A stretch of DNA of 36,034 nt, from the NCBI GenBank assembly GCA_902805735.1, contig CADCTW010000200.1, positions 1 to 36,034 on the forward strand. Reading direction: 5' to 3'. The position numbers were made by a program, and so were the translations under genes. Origin of the DNA: an uncultured Gemmatimonadota bacterium (GTDB taxonomy: Bacteria > Gemmatimonadota > Gemmatimonadetes > Longimicrobiales > Longimicrobiaceae). Under the pieces are notes generated by a model that saw only the letters and a program-made list of their open reading frames with translations, searched no databases and was not told the DNA's origin. Below, in pieces: positions 23,707 through 32,480 of this stretch. Numbering within the stretch: the first letter of the stretch is position 1; each line of letters begins with the position of its first letter.

Positions 23707-25560
23707 ATGTGCGGAATCGTCGGCTACATCGGTGAGCAGCAGGTCACCCCGCTCCTGATCCAGGGGCTGAAGCGGCTGGAGTACCGCGGGTACGACTCCG
23801 CGGGGGTCGCGGTGGTGCGCGACGGCACCATCCAGGTGCGCAAGGAAGCCGGCAAGATCGCCGAGCTGGAAAAGGTGCTGGAGGCCGAGCCGGTGGAGGG
23901 GGTGTACGGGATCGGGCACACGCGCTGGGCCACCCACGGCCCGCCCACCACGCGCAACGCCCACCCCCACATGTCCGAGAAGGGCGACTTCGCGGTCGTC
24001 CACAACGGCATCATCGAGAACGCCGGCACCCTGCGCAAGCTGCTGCAGGGGCGCGGGCACGTCTTCTCGTCCGAGACGGACACCGAGGTGCTGGTGCACC
24101 TCATCGAGGAGATGTTCGAAAGGGGCGAGGGGCGCGCGCAGGGATCGCTGGAGCGCGCGGTGGAAGCCGCCCTCGGGCAGATCGAGGGGACGTACGGGAT
24201 CGCCGTGGTCTCCACGCGCGACCCCAACAAGATCGTCGCCGCCCGCCTGGGGAGCCCGCTCCTGATCGGCGTGGGGGAGAACGGCGAGACCTTCGTGGGG
24301 TCGGACGCGGCGGCCGTCATCGCCCACACCCGCGAGGTGGTGTACCTGGACGACGGCGACATGGCCACCATCACCCCAGGCGGCTACGTGGTCCACCGCC
24401 CCACGCAGGGCCCGGTGAACCGCCCCGTGAGCCACGTGGACTGGGACCTGAGCGAGGTGGAGCGCGGCGGGTACCCGCACTTCATGCTCAAGGAGATCAT
24501 GGAGCAGCCCAACACCCTGCGCGAGACGATGCGCGGGCGCCTCCTTCCCGAGGACGGCGGGGTGAAGCTGGGCGGCCTCACGGGGATGGACGAGGAGCTG
24601 CGCGCGGTGGAGCGCATCATCATCCTGGGGTGCGGCACGTCGTGGCACAGCGGGCTGATCGGCGAGTACATGCTGGAAGACATCGCCCGCATCCCCACCG
24701 ACGTGGAGTACGCGTCCGAGTTCCGCTACCGCCGGCCGGTGGTGGAGCCCAACACGCTCACCATCTCCATCTCCCAGTCCGGCGAGACGGCGGACACGCT
24801 GTGGGCGATGCGCGAGGCGAAGCAGCAGGGCGCCACCACGCTGGGGGTGGTGAACGCCGTGGGCTCCACCATCGCCCGCGAGACGGACGCGGGGATCTAC
24901 CTGCACGCCGGCCCCGAGATCGGCGTGGCCTCCACCAAGGCGTTCACCAGCCAGGTGCTGGTGCTGGCGATGCTCACGGTGCACCTGGGCCGGCTGCGCG
25001 GCACCCTGTCGCAGGCGCGCGGGCGCGAGATCGTGCGCGCCATGCACCAGATCCCCGAGCAGGTGTCGCACCTGCTGGAGATGGCGCCGGCGCTGCAGAA
25101 GCTGGCCGAGGAGTACGCGGAGTCCAAGAACTTCCTGTACCTGGGCCGCGGCTACAACTTCCCGGCGGCGCTGGAGGGGGCGCTGAAGCTCAAGGAGATC
25201 TCGTACATCCACGCCGAGGGCTACCCCGCGGCCGAGATGAAGCACGGCCCCATCGCCCTGATCGACGAGGACATGCCGGTGGTGGTGATCGCGCCCAAGG
25301 ACGCGGTGTACGACAAGGTGCGCTCCAACATCGACGAGGTGAAGGCGCGCGGCGGGTGCATCATCGGCGTGATCAGCGAGGACGACCGGGAGCTGGTGGA
25401 CGTGGTGGACCACGTGATCACCATCCCCCGCACCCACGACGCCCTCACGCCCATCCTGGCGAGCGTGCCGCTGCAGCTCCTCGCCTACTACATCGCCGTG
25501 CTGCGCGGGACCAACGTGGACCAGCCGCGCAACCTGGCGAAGAGCGTGACGGTGGAGTAA
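23707..25560 (+). CDS. glmS: Glutamine-fructose-6-phosphate aminotransferase
   Basis: A 617-aa enzyme making glucosamine-6-phosphate from fructose-6-phosphate and glutamine. The glutaminase domain starts MCGIVGYIG (nucleophile Cys2) with YRGYDSAGVAV, GHTRWATHG and HNGIIENAG. Two sugar isomerase domains follow (ILGCGTSWHSG, SISQSGETADTLWAMREAK, STKAFTSQVLVLAML, EGYPAAEMKHGPIALID), ending NLAKSVTVE. The last codons are the conserved sequence that TnsD binds in Tn7 systems. Consistent with this, a Tn7-like end begins 25 bp after its stop. I saw no glmS ribozyme in the 73 bp upstream. Confidence 0.98.
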   Translation: MCGIVGYIGEQQVTPLLIQGLKRLEYRGYDSAGVAVVRDGTIQVRKEAGKIAELEKVLEAEPVEGVYGIGHTRWATHGPPTTRNAHPHMSEKGDFAVVHNGIIENAGTLRKLLQGRGHVFSSETDTEVLVHLIEEMFERGEGRAQGSLERAVEAALGQIEGTYGIAVVSTRDPNKIVAARLGSPLLIGVGENGETFVGSDAAAVIAHTREVVYLDDGDMATITPGGYVVHRPTQGPVNRPVSHVDWDLSEVERGGYPHFMLKEIMEQPNTLRETMRGRLLPEDGGVKLGGLTGMDEELRAVERIIILGCGTSWHSGLIGEYMLEDIARIPTDVEYASEFRYRRPVVEPNTLTISISQSGETADTLWAMREAKQQGATTLGVVNAVGSTIARETDAGIYLHAGPEIGVASTKAFTSQVLVLAMLTVHLGRLRGTLSQARGREIVRAMHQIPEQVSHLLEMAPALQKLAEEYAESKNFLYLGRGYNFPAALEGALKLKEISYIHAEGYPAAEMKHGPIALIDEDMPVVVIAPKDAVYDKVRSNIDEVKARGGCIIGVISEDDRELVDVVDHVITIPRTHDALTPILASVPLQLLAYYIAVLRGTNVDQPRNLAKSVTVE

Positions 25561-25584
25561 CGAAAACAGCGGGGCTCACACAGA
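25561..25584 (+). other. glmS-linked Tn7 attachment site flank (attTn7 type)
   Basis: The 24 bases between the glmS stop and the transposon terminus. Bases 25580-25584 (ACAGA) would be the left copy of a 5-bp target duplication. The flank holds GGCTCACACAGA, the first part of the CACAGAG repeat, which seems to continue beyond the far end of the element near 34257. Insertion about 25 bp past glmS matches Tn7. Confidence 0.8.
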
Positions 25585-25594
25585 TGTGTCCTAG

Positions 25595-25674
25595 TAATAA
25601 AGTCGGCTAGTCGATAATAAAGTCGGCTAGTCGGTAACAAAGTCAGCTAGTCGATAATACAGTTGGCTAGTCGC
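25595..25674 (+). repeat. Four tandem 20-bp TnsB-type binding sites
   Basis: Units start at 25595, 25615, 25635 and 25655; consensus TAATAAAGTCGGCTAGTCGA. The first two differ only in the last base, the third has three changes and the fourth four. This matches the packed sites of the Tn7 right end, here abutting, not overlapping. TnsB binding is inferred from position and from the shared AATAAAGTC core. Confidence 0.9.
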
Positions 25675-25690
25675 TAGAGTCTGCCAGTGA

Positions 25691-25721
25691 ACCTGGGCGC
25701 GGCGCTTGGCCGCGCCCAGGT
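25691..25721. promoter_or_regulatory. Perfect 13-bp hairpin before the first transposon gene
   Basis: ACCTGGGCGCGGC (25691-25703) pairs with GCCGCGCCCAGGT (25709-25721), loop GCTTG. It lies between the TnsB-type sites and ATG 25750. Tn7 also has an inverted repeat between its right-end sites and tnsA. It may block read-through from glmS. Its presence argues against using GTG 25687 as the start of the next gene. Confidence 0.65.
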
Positions 25722-25749
25722 GCGGGTCCCCGACAGTGGGGCCGGAACC

Positions 25750-28680
25750 ATGGCTGCCTGGTTTCCCAGCTTGCGTCCGGAGGAGCCATTCTTTAGCGCC
25801 GTCGCTCGGTACGCCGATGCGATGGCTTTCCCGCATCCCCACGATCTCGCAGCAAACCTCTACGGCACACACACGGACTACCCGGCGCCGGCGTTCCCTG
25901 GCTTGCTTGAAGCGTTCGTCGCGCGCCTGCCTCCTGGCCATGGACACACTGCCACCCAGCTGATCCTCCGGCATACCCCTTTCCCTTATTTCGCTCCGTT
26001 CTATCCCCGTCGTCGGGTGGCCCAGGCCGCAGGCGAAATGCGCGTCCGCCGAGTGGAATCCGACGTTCACCCGGTCTTCTGGGACGTGTACGAGCACGAT
26101 ATGACGGCGCCGTTGCGCTATTGTCCCGAGTGCGTCGCGTCGGACACATCAACAGGCCCAGGTGCACCTTGCTGGCGCCGGGTTCACCTGCTGCCCGGGG
26201 TGCTCGCGTGCCCGGAACACCGCATCCGGCTACGGCTTTCCTGGGCAGCGCGGAGTGTGTGGAGCCCGTCAGAGAGTGACCCGGTCCCGAAGGTTCGAAG
26301 TCTCGCCACGGTGGTGGAGGACCGCACCGCCGTTTGCGCGCTCGGGGACGAATCCCTTCAACTCGCGCTTGAAGTCGCGGACGACAGCTTGTGGCTGCTC
26401 CGGCACCCGCAGCTCGCCGACAGCCTACCCACCGTACTTGAGCGGCACCGAGCGCTACTCGGTGACACCGGCTGGGTGGATGCGCGCGGAAGGCCCCGGT
26501 ACGAGGACCTGCGGCGGATGCTCGCAGACTACTCCGCAGGGCTCGTCACGGCGGCGTTCGGCCCCTCCCCTCGTTCCTCACTGCTGTTCTACTCCGGGTG
26601 GATACGCCGGATGTTCCGAGGCGACGAGCAGCCTCTAATCCCGCTGTTCCACATCCTGCAGTGGCGCGCTCTCGGGCTCACCGCCGAGGAGTTTTTCGCC
26701 GGTGCCCCGCCCCCCGTCGTCCGGCGCGTGCCGCGGACGCTGGCGCAACAAGGTCCCTGCCGTAATCCCGCGTGCGAACGGCTCGGGGTGCCGCCAGATG
26801 CCCCCGCCGACGCTGCCGACATCCTGGTGGTTGGCTGCCCCAAGTGCCGCAGCCTGTACGCGGAGAGGACAGACGGGCGGCGGCGTCGATGGAAACTGCT
26901 GCGGGTGGGGGATGGCTGGATGGCGCGCTTCAGCGAACTGGTCGCCGAGGGCAACCAGCTACCCGAAGTTGCGCGTGCGCTCGGTGCGAGCAAGCGGCGC
27001 GTTCTACAGGAGGCGCTGACGCGGCGCGCATGGCCGCAGTGCTGGTCGCGCGAGCTCCGCCGCGCCGCCGAAGCGGTTCAGAGGAGAGGTGATTGGCGGA
27101 GATCTGGCGCTCACTTTCTGCGGCAGTGGGTGAGCGCCTCCTCCCGCGGCTGGGGTCTGGACTGGGCACTCGCAGAGGCTGGCGCCGCGTTCCGCTGGCT
27201 GTTGCGGTTCGATCCGAATTACCTCGGTGACAACACGGATGAGCCGTATTTCGTCGAAGTACGAGGCGTCGCGCCCCAGCTCGACACGGCCTACGACAGC
27301 CCTGAGGACCCGGACGACGGCGATCACGGGCTTGTGTTCGACCCTATCGGCCAGGCAGCCGCGTTCCTCCGATCCCACTACGGACCGCCCATCGCGATCA
27401 CGGAGCAGGCGCTCCGTCTCCTGCTGACGGGCGTTGGCAGATACCCAAACTGGACCATCGCCAAGCTCGACGAGAGCGATTTTGCCCCGTATGTCGACAC
27501 TCCCGCCACGTTCGCTCGGCGCCGCATCAGGTGGGCCGCGTACGGATACACATTTCTGAACCAGACCCCTAGTGCGGCTCGCATTGCTGCCGCCGCCCAT
27601 CTAAGCCCTAACGAATCTGAAGCACACAGCGGTGACCTGGAGTTGGCTGCGGAGCAGTTGCGCCAAGTCGCTGCCGGGACCCGGGAAATCCCGCGCACGT
27701 GGGTGCCACCGCATTTCCCGTGGAGTCGGACGCCGTTCGAGGAAAACCTCCGGGAGGTGCTGGACAGACAGCGGGATTTTCGGTATACTTTCGGTATCGC
27801 CAACATCGAAGAGGAGGGGTTCATGACCCAACGCGGCGGCGGACCAACCAACATCGAGCGCAGGCGCAGGGCCGGTTTCGGGGAGGGCGAGGGCGCGAAC
27901 TACAAGCCCTGGGAGACGCCGCGCAGCGCCCCCTCGCACGGCAAGACCCACCGCATATACGGGGAGAAGGTAGGGCGGATGCACCTGCTCCTCAGCGATC
28001 GCGAGCTCTGGTGCTGGTATCTCCTGGAGTGGAACCCGGCGGTGCGCGACATCCGCGAGCAGTACCCGCTGCACGAACTCGCTGAGACGCAGGAAATAGC
28101 GGCCGAGCTCGGGTACACGCACCCGGTGCAAACCCGAAAGGTGAAAGGGATCACCGTCCGCGAGGACAAGGTCATCACCGTGGATTTCCTCGTCACGCTT
28201 GCTGAGCCGGCCGGTCACGCGCGGACCGTCGCGCTCTCGGTCAAGACGGCAGATCAGCTACGCGACCCCGCCGAGCAGATGCGGGTCTTCGAGAAGGAGG
28301 AGATCACGAGGCGGTTCTGGGAGCGACGCGGCATCCCCTTCCGCATCGTGACGGAAGTGCAACTCCCGCGCGTCCTCGTGGAGAACCTGTCGCTCATCCT
28401 GAGCTACCGCGACCTGTCGGGCCACGGGATCCCCGAGGGGCAGATCGACGCGCTACTCGCACACCTGTACGACCGATTCGCGGACGCCGAGGGGGTTCCC
28501 GTCAACCGGGTCTGCGCGATGGTGGATGAGCGGCTCGGGCTGCGGCGCGGCTCCGCGGTGCGGCTCGTCTGGCACGCAATCGCGACACGGGCGTGGTCCG
28601 TGGACCTGACGGCGCGGCTTGGGCCGGAGCGGGCGCTGCGCGGACTGGATCAGGGTGAGCGCGCCCGCAGGATCGCATGA
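25750..28680 (+). CDS. TnsD-TnsA fusion: target selector joined to transposon endonuclease
   Basis: A 976-aa protein in one uninterrupted frame. Residues 1 to about 680 are TnsD/TniQ. HTPFPYFAPFYP matches a Tn7 TnsD motif. Zinc sites are C125-x2-C128 with C154-x2-H157, and C337-x4-C342 with C363-x2-C366. A helix-turn-helix lies at 402-426, and a TnsD-like C-terminal segment (FARRRIRWAAYGYTF) near 600-640. From about residue 692 it is TnsA: HRIYGEKVGRMHLLLSDREL, IREQYPLHE, TVDFLV and SVKTADQ. The active-site residues of Tn7 TnsA correspond to E752 (E63), D812 (D114) and K832 (K132); Tn7 Q130 is Ser830 here. TnsA cuts the 5' strand ends; TnsD selects the glmS site. ATG 25750 is chosen over GTG 25687 because of the hairpin. 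tnsB follows with an ATGA overlap. Confidence 0.92.
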   Translation: MAAWFPSLRPEEPFFSAVARYADAMAFPHPHDLAANLYGTHTDYPAPAFPGLLEAFVARLPPGHGHTATQLILRHTPFPYFAPFYPRRRVAQAAGEMRVRRVESDVHPVFWDVYEHDMTAPLRYCPECVASDTSTGPGAPCWRRVHLLPGVLACPEHRIRLRLSWAARSVWSPSESDPVPKVRSLATVVEDRTAVCALGDESLQLALEVADDSLWLLRHPQLADSLPTVLERHRALLGDTGWVDARGRPRYEDLRRMLADYSAGLVTAAFGPSPRSSLLFYSGWIRRMFRGDEQPLIPLFHILQWRALGLTAEEFFAGAPPPVVRRVPRTLAQQGPCRNPACERLGVPPDAPADAADILVVGCPKCRSLYAERTDGRRRRWKLLRVGDGWMARFSELVAEGNQLPEVARALGASKRRVLQEALTRRAWPQCWSRELRRAAEAVQRRGDWRRSGAHFLRQWVSASSRGWGLDWALAEAGAAFRWLLRFDPNYLGDNTDEPYFVEVRGVAPQLDTAYDSPEDPDDGDHGLVFDPIGQAAAFLRSHYGPPIAITEQALRLLLTGVGRYPNWTIAKLDESDFAPYVDTPATFARRRIRWAAYGYTFLNQTPSAARIAAAAHLSPNESEAHSGDLELAAEQLRQVAAGTREIPRTWVPPHFPWSRTPFEENLREVLDRQRDFRYTFGIANIEEEGFMTQRGGGPTNIERRRRAGFGEGEGANYKPWETPRSAPSHGKTHRIYGEKVGRMHLLLSDRELWCWYLLEWNPAVRDIREQYPLHELAETQEIAAELGYTHPVQTRKVKGITVREDKVITVDFLVTLAEPAGHARTVALSVKTADQLRDPAEQMRVFEKEEITRRFWERRGIPFRIVTEVQLPRVLVENLSLILSYRDLSGHGIPEGQIDALLAHLYDRFADAEGVPVNRVCAMVDERLGLRRGSAVRLVWHAIATRAWSVDLTARLGPERALRGLDQGERARRIA
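27761..27831 (+). promoter_or_regulatory. Internal promoter and ribosome binding site at the TnsD/TnsA junction
   Basis: TGGACA (27761-27766), a 17-bp spacer and TATACT (27784-27789) form a near-consensus sigma-70 promoter. Downstream, GAGGAGGGG lies just before ATG 27823, in frame with the fusion, which starts MTQRGGG. A separate TnsA of 285 aa could be made. The A/T-rich hexamers are striking in this GC-rich gene. Activity is not shown. Confidence 0.7.
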
Positions 28681-30833
28681 GCACGGCACTCGCGCTCAAC
28701 GCCCTCTACGAAGCCGATGAGGGCGACGGTGTGCCCGTCTTGTACCGGGTGCTACACCACGATGCAGGCGCGGCGGAGGTGGCGGTGATCGCCGTCGAGA
28801 ACGAGCGCGCGCTACCCGCGTGGCGCACCCGCGCGGAACTCGAGGAAGGGCTCGCGGACGGCAGCGTGCGGCTCCGGACCGACGATCCGTACTTGGCGGA
28901 CACGCGCCCCGACGAGTTCCTGAGCGTAGCCGCACGGCGTGGGCGGGACGCGCGGTGGAGCGTCATCGCGCCGCTGGTGGACCCCGCGTGCGTTCCTCCA
29001 GGGGAGGACCCCGCCGCCATCCTCCGAGAGAACTGTCGCGGTCCGCTCGTGAAGTCGGCCCACCGCGAAACCGGGTGCGCATGGGACAAGATCTACCGCT
29101 GGCTGCGCCTTTACTGGCGGCGTGGCCAGACCCCGAACGCGCTCCTCCCCGGGTATGAGCGGAGCGGCGGTCGGGGCAAGATCAGGGTTCCAGGGGAGAA
29201 GAAGCGCGGTCGCCCACGCAAGACGTTCGGGGCCGGCGATGGGAGTGTGGGACTGAACGTGACGGCGGAGGTCTTGGACGGGATTCTAAAAGGCGCGCGG
29301 CGCTATCTCTACCGCAAGCACAAGGGGCGGGCGTACGACTATACCGAGGCTTACCAGGCCACCAGGGAGGACTTCTTCCACGAAGGGATGGTGTTCAGGG
29401 GCGGCACGCTGGTGCCACTGCTCCTCGCCCCGGACCGCTGCCCTACGTATGACCAGTTCCGCTACTGGGCCGAGCGATACCGGGACGCAGAGGAGTCGAT
29501 GAAGGCGCGCTACGGCGAGCGCCGCTTCAACCTCCGCCACCGGTCAGTGCTGGGGTCCTCCGAGCACCTGTCCCGCGGCCCCGGAGACCTGTACCTCATC
29601 GACAGCACCGTCGGCGATATCTACCTCGTGTCCAGCATCGACCGACGGCGGATCGTCGGCCGCCCGGTGATCTACTTCGTCGTGGACCACTGGAGCCGGA
29701 TGATCGTGGGCCTTTACGTGGCGCTGGAAGGCCCGAACTACGTCGGCGCCGCGATGGCGCTGGAGAACGCGTTCACGGACAAGGTCGCGTACTGCCGCCG
29801 CTTCGGCCGCCAGATTGAGCCAGAGGACTGGCCCTGCGCCCACGTGTGCGCCGCAGTGACGGCGGATCGCGCGGAGCTGCTCTCGAATGCGTCGAACGAC
29901 CTGGTGCCGGGCTTCCGCATGCGGGTGAGCAACACGCCTCCGTTCCGCGCGGACATGAAGTCGTACGTGGAGGCGCAGTTCCGCCTGACGAATGAAACTG
30001 CGATCCGCCGTGAGCCCGGGTGGGTGGAGAAGGCGCGGGACCGGGGGGAGCCGGACTACCGGCTGGACGCGGTGCTCACGCTTGAGGAGTTCACCCAGAT
30101 GCTCATCGACCTGGTGCTCCTGAACAACCGCACGCGCGCGCTCCGCGATCAGGTGCCGCAGGATTTCCCCCTTCCTCGGGAGGGCGCGCCCGTGCCGCTG
30201 GACCTGTGGGAGTGGGGGACCGAGCAGGGCCGGAACATGGGGCGGGTCATGGACGCCGAGCAGATCCGCATCAACCTCCTGCCCAGCATCCCGGTGACGG
30301 CGAGCCGCTTCGGGCTCGGGATCTACGGCCGGGCACTGTGCTACGAGAGCGCCATCGCGAAGAAGGAGGGCTGGTTGCTTGAGGGCACGGGCCGGAAGCG
30401 CGTCCACGCGAGCTTCAAGCTCGATCCCAGGGACGTGTCCACTGCCTACCTGTGGCTCGACGGCGGGCGCCGGATCGAGCGATGCGCGCTCACGCAGAAG
30501 TACAAGCGGTTCCAGGGGCTCATGCTCGAAGAGGTGCTGGACGACAAGGACAGGAACGAGCACGCGGCGCGAGCTGCCGCCCCGCGCCGCGCCCAGGCCC
30601 TGGCCGAGTTCCACCACCACCAGGCGAAACGCGACGAGGAGGCCGCCGCGGCCAGGGAAGCCGCCCATGGTGGGGCGAAGGTGATCCCCATCGTGGACGG
30701 AATGCGCGAGGCACGGCGCGCCGAGCGTGACCGGGTGCGACGCGGCGAGGCGGCGGCACGCCGCACGGCGCCAGCGTCGGCGCCCGCGCGGCCGTTCGAA
30801 GACGACGACGAGTACATCCCCTTCCCCTCGTAG
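28677..30833 (+). CDS. tnsB: TnsB-type DDE transposase
   Basis: A 718-aa transposase of the retroviral-integrase superfamily that cuts and joins the transposon 3' ends. The N-terminal 290 residues hold DNA-binding helices for the end repeats (HRETGCAWDKIYRWLRLYWR, and RGKIRVPGEKKRGRPRKTF as a basic linker). The catalytic triad is D309 (YLIDSTVGD), D397 (VTADRAEL) and E432 (SYVEAQF), with 34 residues between D397 and E432 (DD35E type). The C-terminus is a beta-barrel-like region (ALCYESAIAKKEG), then a long charged coiled-coil tail, which in TnsB contacts TnsC. It starts at ATG 28677, overlapping the fusion gene stop (ATGA). No frameshift or missing residue is visible, so it should be active. 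Confidence 0.95.
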   Translation: MSTALALNALYEADEGDGVPVLYRVLHHDAGAAEVAVIAVENERALPAWRTRAELEEGLADGSVRLRTDDPYLADTRPDEFLSVAARRGRDARWSVIAPLVDPACVPPGEDPAAILRENCRGPLVKSAHRETGCAWDKIYRWLRLYWRRGQTPNALLPGYERSGGRGKIRVPGEKKRGRPRKTFGAGDGSVGLNVTAEVLDGILKGARRYLYRKHKGRAYDYTEAYQATREDFFHEGMVFRGGTLVPLLLAPDRCPTYDQFRYWAERYRDAEESMKARYGERRFNLRHRSVLGSSEHLSRGPGDLYLIDSTVGDIYLVSSIDRRRIVGRPVIYFVVDHWSRMIVGLYVALEGPNYVGAAMALENAFTDKVAYCRRFGRQIEPEDWPCAHVCAAVTADRAELLSNASNDLVPGFRMRVSNTPPFRADMKSYVEAQFRLTNETAIRREPGWVEKARDRGEPDYRLDAVLTLEEFTQMLIDLVLLNNRTRALRDQVPQDFPLPREGAPVPLDLWEWGTEQGRNMGRVMDAEQIRINLLPSIPVTASRFGLGIYGRALCYESAIAKKEGWLLEGTGRKRVHASFKLDPRDVSTAYLWLDGGRRIERCALTQKYKRFQGLMLEEVLDDKDRNEHAARAAAPRRAQALAEFHHHQAKRDEEAAAAREAAHGGAKVIPIVDGMREARRAERDRVRRGEAAARRTAPASAPARPFEDDDEYIPFPS

Positions 30834-30867
30834 GCCCGTTCCGGGCCCAACCACGGAGGATCGTTCG

Positions 30868-32451
30868 ATGATCGCAAATCCCCTCGCCCCCGGGCTGGTG
30901 CGCTACGCCGAGTACAGCGAGCAGTTCGTCCCCGAGTTCCGCGGCAACCCGTTCCTGGAGACGCTCCCGGACGTGATGGAGCCGCACGAGATGAAGTCGG
31001 CCATGCTCGAACTGCCCGAGTACGACCAGGAGTACGTCCGCAGGCTGTCACCGGCGAAGCGGCGCGTGCTCGCGGGCGGTCTGATGTACTACCGCGACGT
31101 GGTCGGCGTTCACCTAGAGCTCGCCGCGCGGCTCACCAACCTGCTGCGGTGGGGCTACGTCGCGCGTAATCCCCTGCACCCCGCATTCCAGGCCGCGGTC
31201 ACGGCACGCGAGAACGCGATACTCGTCACCGGAAAGGGGGACAAGCTGGAGGTGGGCTCGCGCGTTCTGCCGCAGCAGTTCTGGCCGACCGCCACCGGGC
31301 TCACCCTGCTGGGGGTCACCGGGATCGGGAAGACGGTGATGGCGGAAGCTTGGATGAAGCTGCACCCGCAGCTCTACGTGCACCGGGAGTATAAGGGGAA
31401 GCCGTTCACGCACACCCAGGTGACGTACCTGCGCCTGCAGTGCCCCAAGGACGGAAGCATCCACGCGCTGATCGACACCTTCTTCCAGTCGATGGACGCA
31501 CTGCACAAGTCTGCCGAGGTCGACACCCGCTACCGCGACGCTTTCAACCGCAGCGGGCGCTCAATCCAGGAGTTGATACCGGCCATGGCGCGCCTCGCCG
31601 CGCAGCACGGGCTCGGAGTCCTGATCTTGGACGAAGTGCAGGACCTGAAGCCACGGGGCGCGGGACCGATCCTCTCCTTCCTCGTGCAGCTGGTAAACGT
31701 CATCGGAGTGCCCGTAGTGCTGGTGGGCGGGCTTGAGGCGCTTCCGATCCTCACCGAGCAGTTCCGGCAGGCGCGGCGCGGGCAGACGGAAGGCGATATG
31801 GTGGTGGGCCGCGCCGAAACCGGACGGGAGTTTCGGGCCTTCTGCGAGCGCATGTGGCGCTTCCAGTACACGACCGAGCACACGCCCCTCACCGACGAGA
31901 TCGTAGCCGAACTGCACGCCGGCTCCCAAGGCATCACGTTCTACGTCGTCCAGCTGCACAAGCTCGCCCAGGAGCGGGCGATCTCGCTCGGCCGGCCGCA
32001 GGTCACGCCGGGGCTGATCCGCTCGGTAGTCCAGGACAGCTTCACCTTGGCGAAGCCGACGCTGAACGCGATCAAGTTCGGCAACCGCGCGTTCCTCCAG
32101 AGCCTGCAAGACGTGGAGACGCCCGACGGTTTCGAGGCGATCCCGTTCCTGCGCGGCGACCCCGTGCCCCCCGCCGAACGCGCATCCGGGCGCACCGTGA
32201 CGCGCCCGGTCTCGACGGGGCGACCGGCCCAGATCAAGGCCGTGCCCCGCGCGGGGACACCGGCCGCCGTGAAGTCAAACGCGGCGCCAGCGATCCCGCA
32301 TGGCGCCCCCCTCCCTGAGCTGATGCGTGCGGCGATCGGACGGGGCGAGGATCCGGTGGAGGTGCTCCTGGACGTCGGCCTCGCGGGCGATCCGCTGTGG
32401 GATCACATTGCCGGTCCAGAAGCGGCGGCGGCACTGGCCACGCGGTCCTAA
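30868..32451 (+). CDS. tnsC: TnsC-type AAA+ ATPase
   Basis: A 527-aa regulator that links the target selector to the transposase. Walker A is GVTGIGKT (149-156, K155) and Walker B is VLILDEVQ with D255 and E256. Sensor-like segments follow (VPVVLVGGLEAL). The N-terminal 140 residues carry PLAPGLVRYAEYSEQF and the LSPAKRRVLAGG helix. The C-terminal 90 residues are a Pro/Ala/Arg-rich tail, where Tn7 TnsC contacts TnsA. GGAGGA at 30855-30860 sets ATG 30868; the longer frame overlaps tnsB out of frame. It lies 34 bp after tnsB and 29 bp before an opposing cargo gene stop. Confidence 0.93.
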   Translation: MIANPLAPGLVRYAEYSEQFVPEFRGNPFLETLPDVMEPHEMKSAMLELPEYDQEYVRRLSPAKRRVLAGGLMYYRDVVGVHLELAARLTNLLRWGYVARNPLHPAFQAAVTARENAILVTGKGDKLEVGSRVLPQQFWPTATGLTLLGVTGIGKTVMAEAWMKLHPQLYVHREYKGKPFTHTQVTYLRLQCPKDGSIHALIDTFFQSMDALHKSAEVDTRYRDAFNRSGRSIQELIPAMARLAAQHGLGVLILDEVQDLKPRGAGPILSFLVQLVNVIGVPVVLVGGLEALPILTEQFRQARRGQTEGDMVVGRAETGREFRAFCERMWRFQYTTEHTPLTDEIVAELHAGSQGITFYVVQLHKLAQERAISLGRPQVTPGLIRSVVQDSFTLAKPTLNAIKFGNRAFLQSLQDVETPDGFEAIPFLRGDPVPPAERASGRTVTRPVSTGRPAQIKAVPRAGTPAAVKSNAAPAIPHGAPLPELMRAAIGRGEDPVEVLLDVGLAGDPLWDHIAGPEAAAALATRS

Positions 32452-32480
32452 GCCCGCGTGGGCGGAGGATGGACCGCTTA

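Noticed and set aside
25595..25674. A CRISPR array, or a CRISPR-guided transposon
   Set aside because: The 20-bp units abut with no spacers, lie at the transposon end and resemble Tn7 TnsB sites. No cas gene is present anywhere in the window.
25687..25749. GTG 25687 as the start of the TnsD-TnsA gene
   Set aside because: It would place a perfect hairpin in the coding sequence and add 21 residues unlike TnsD. ATG 25750 begins directly at the conserved N-terminus.
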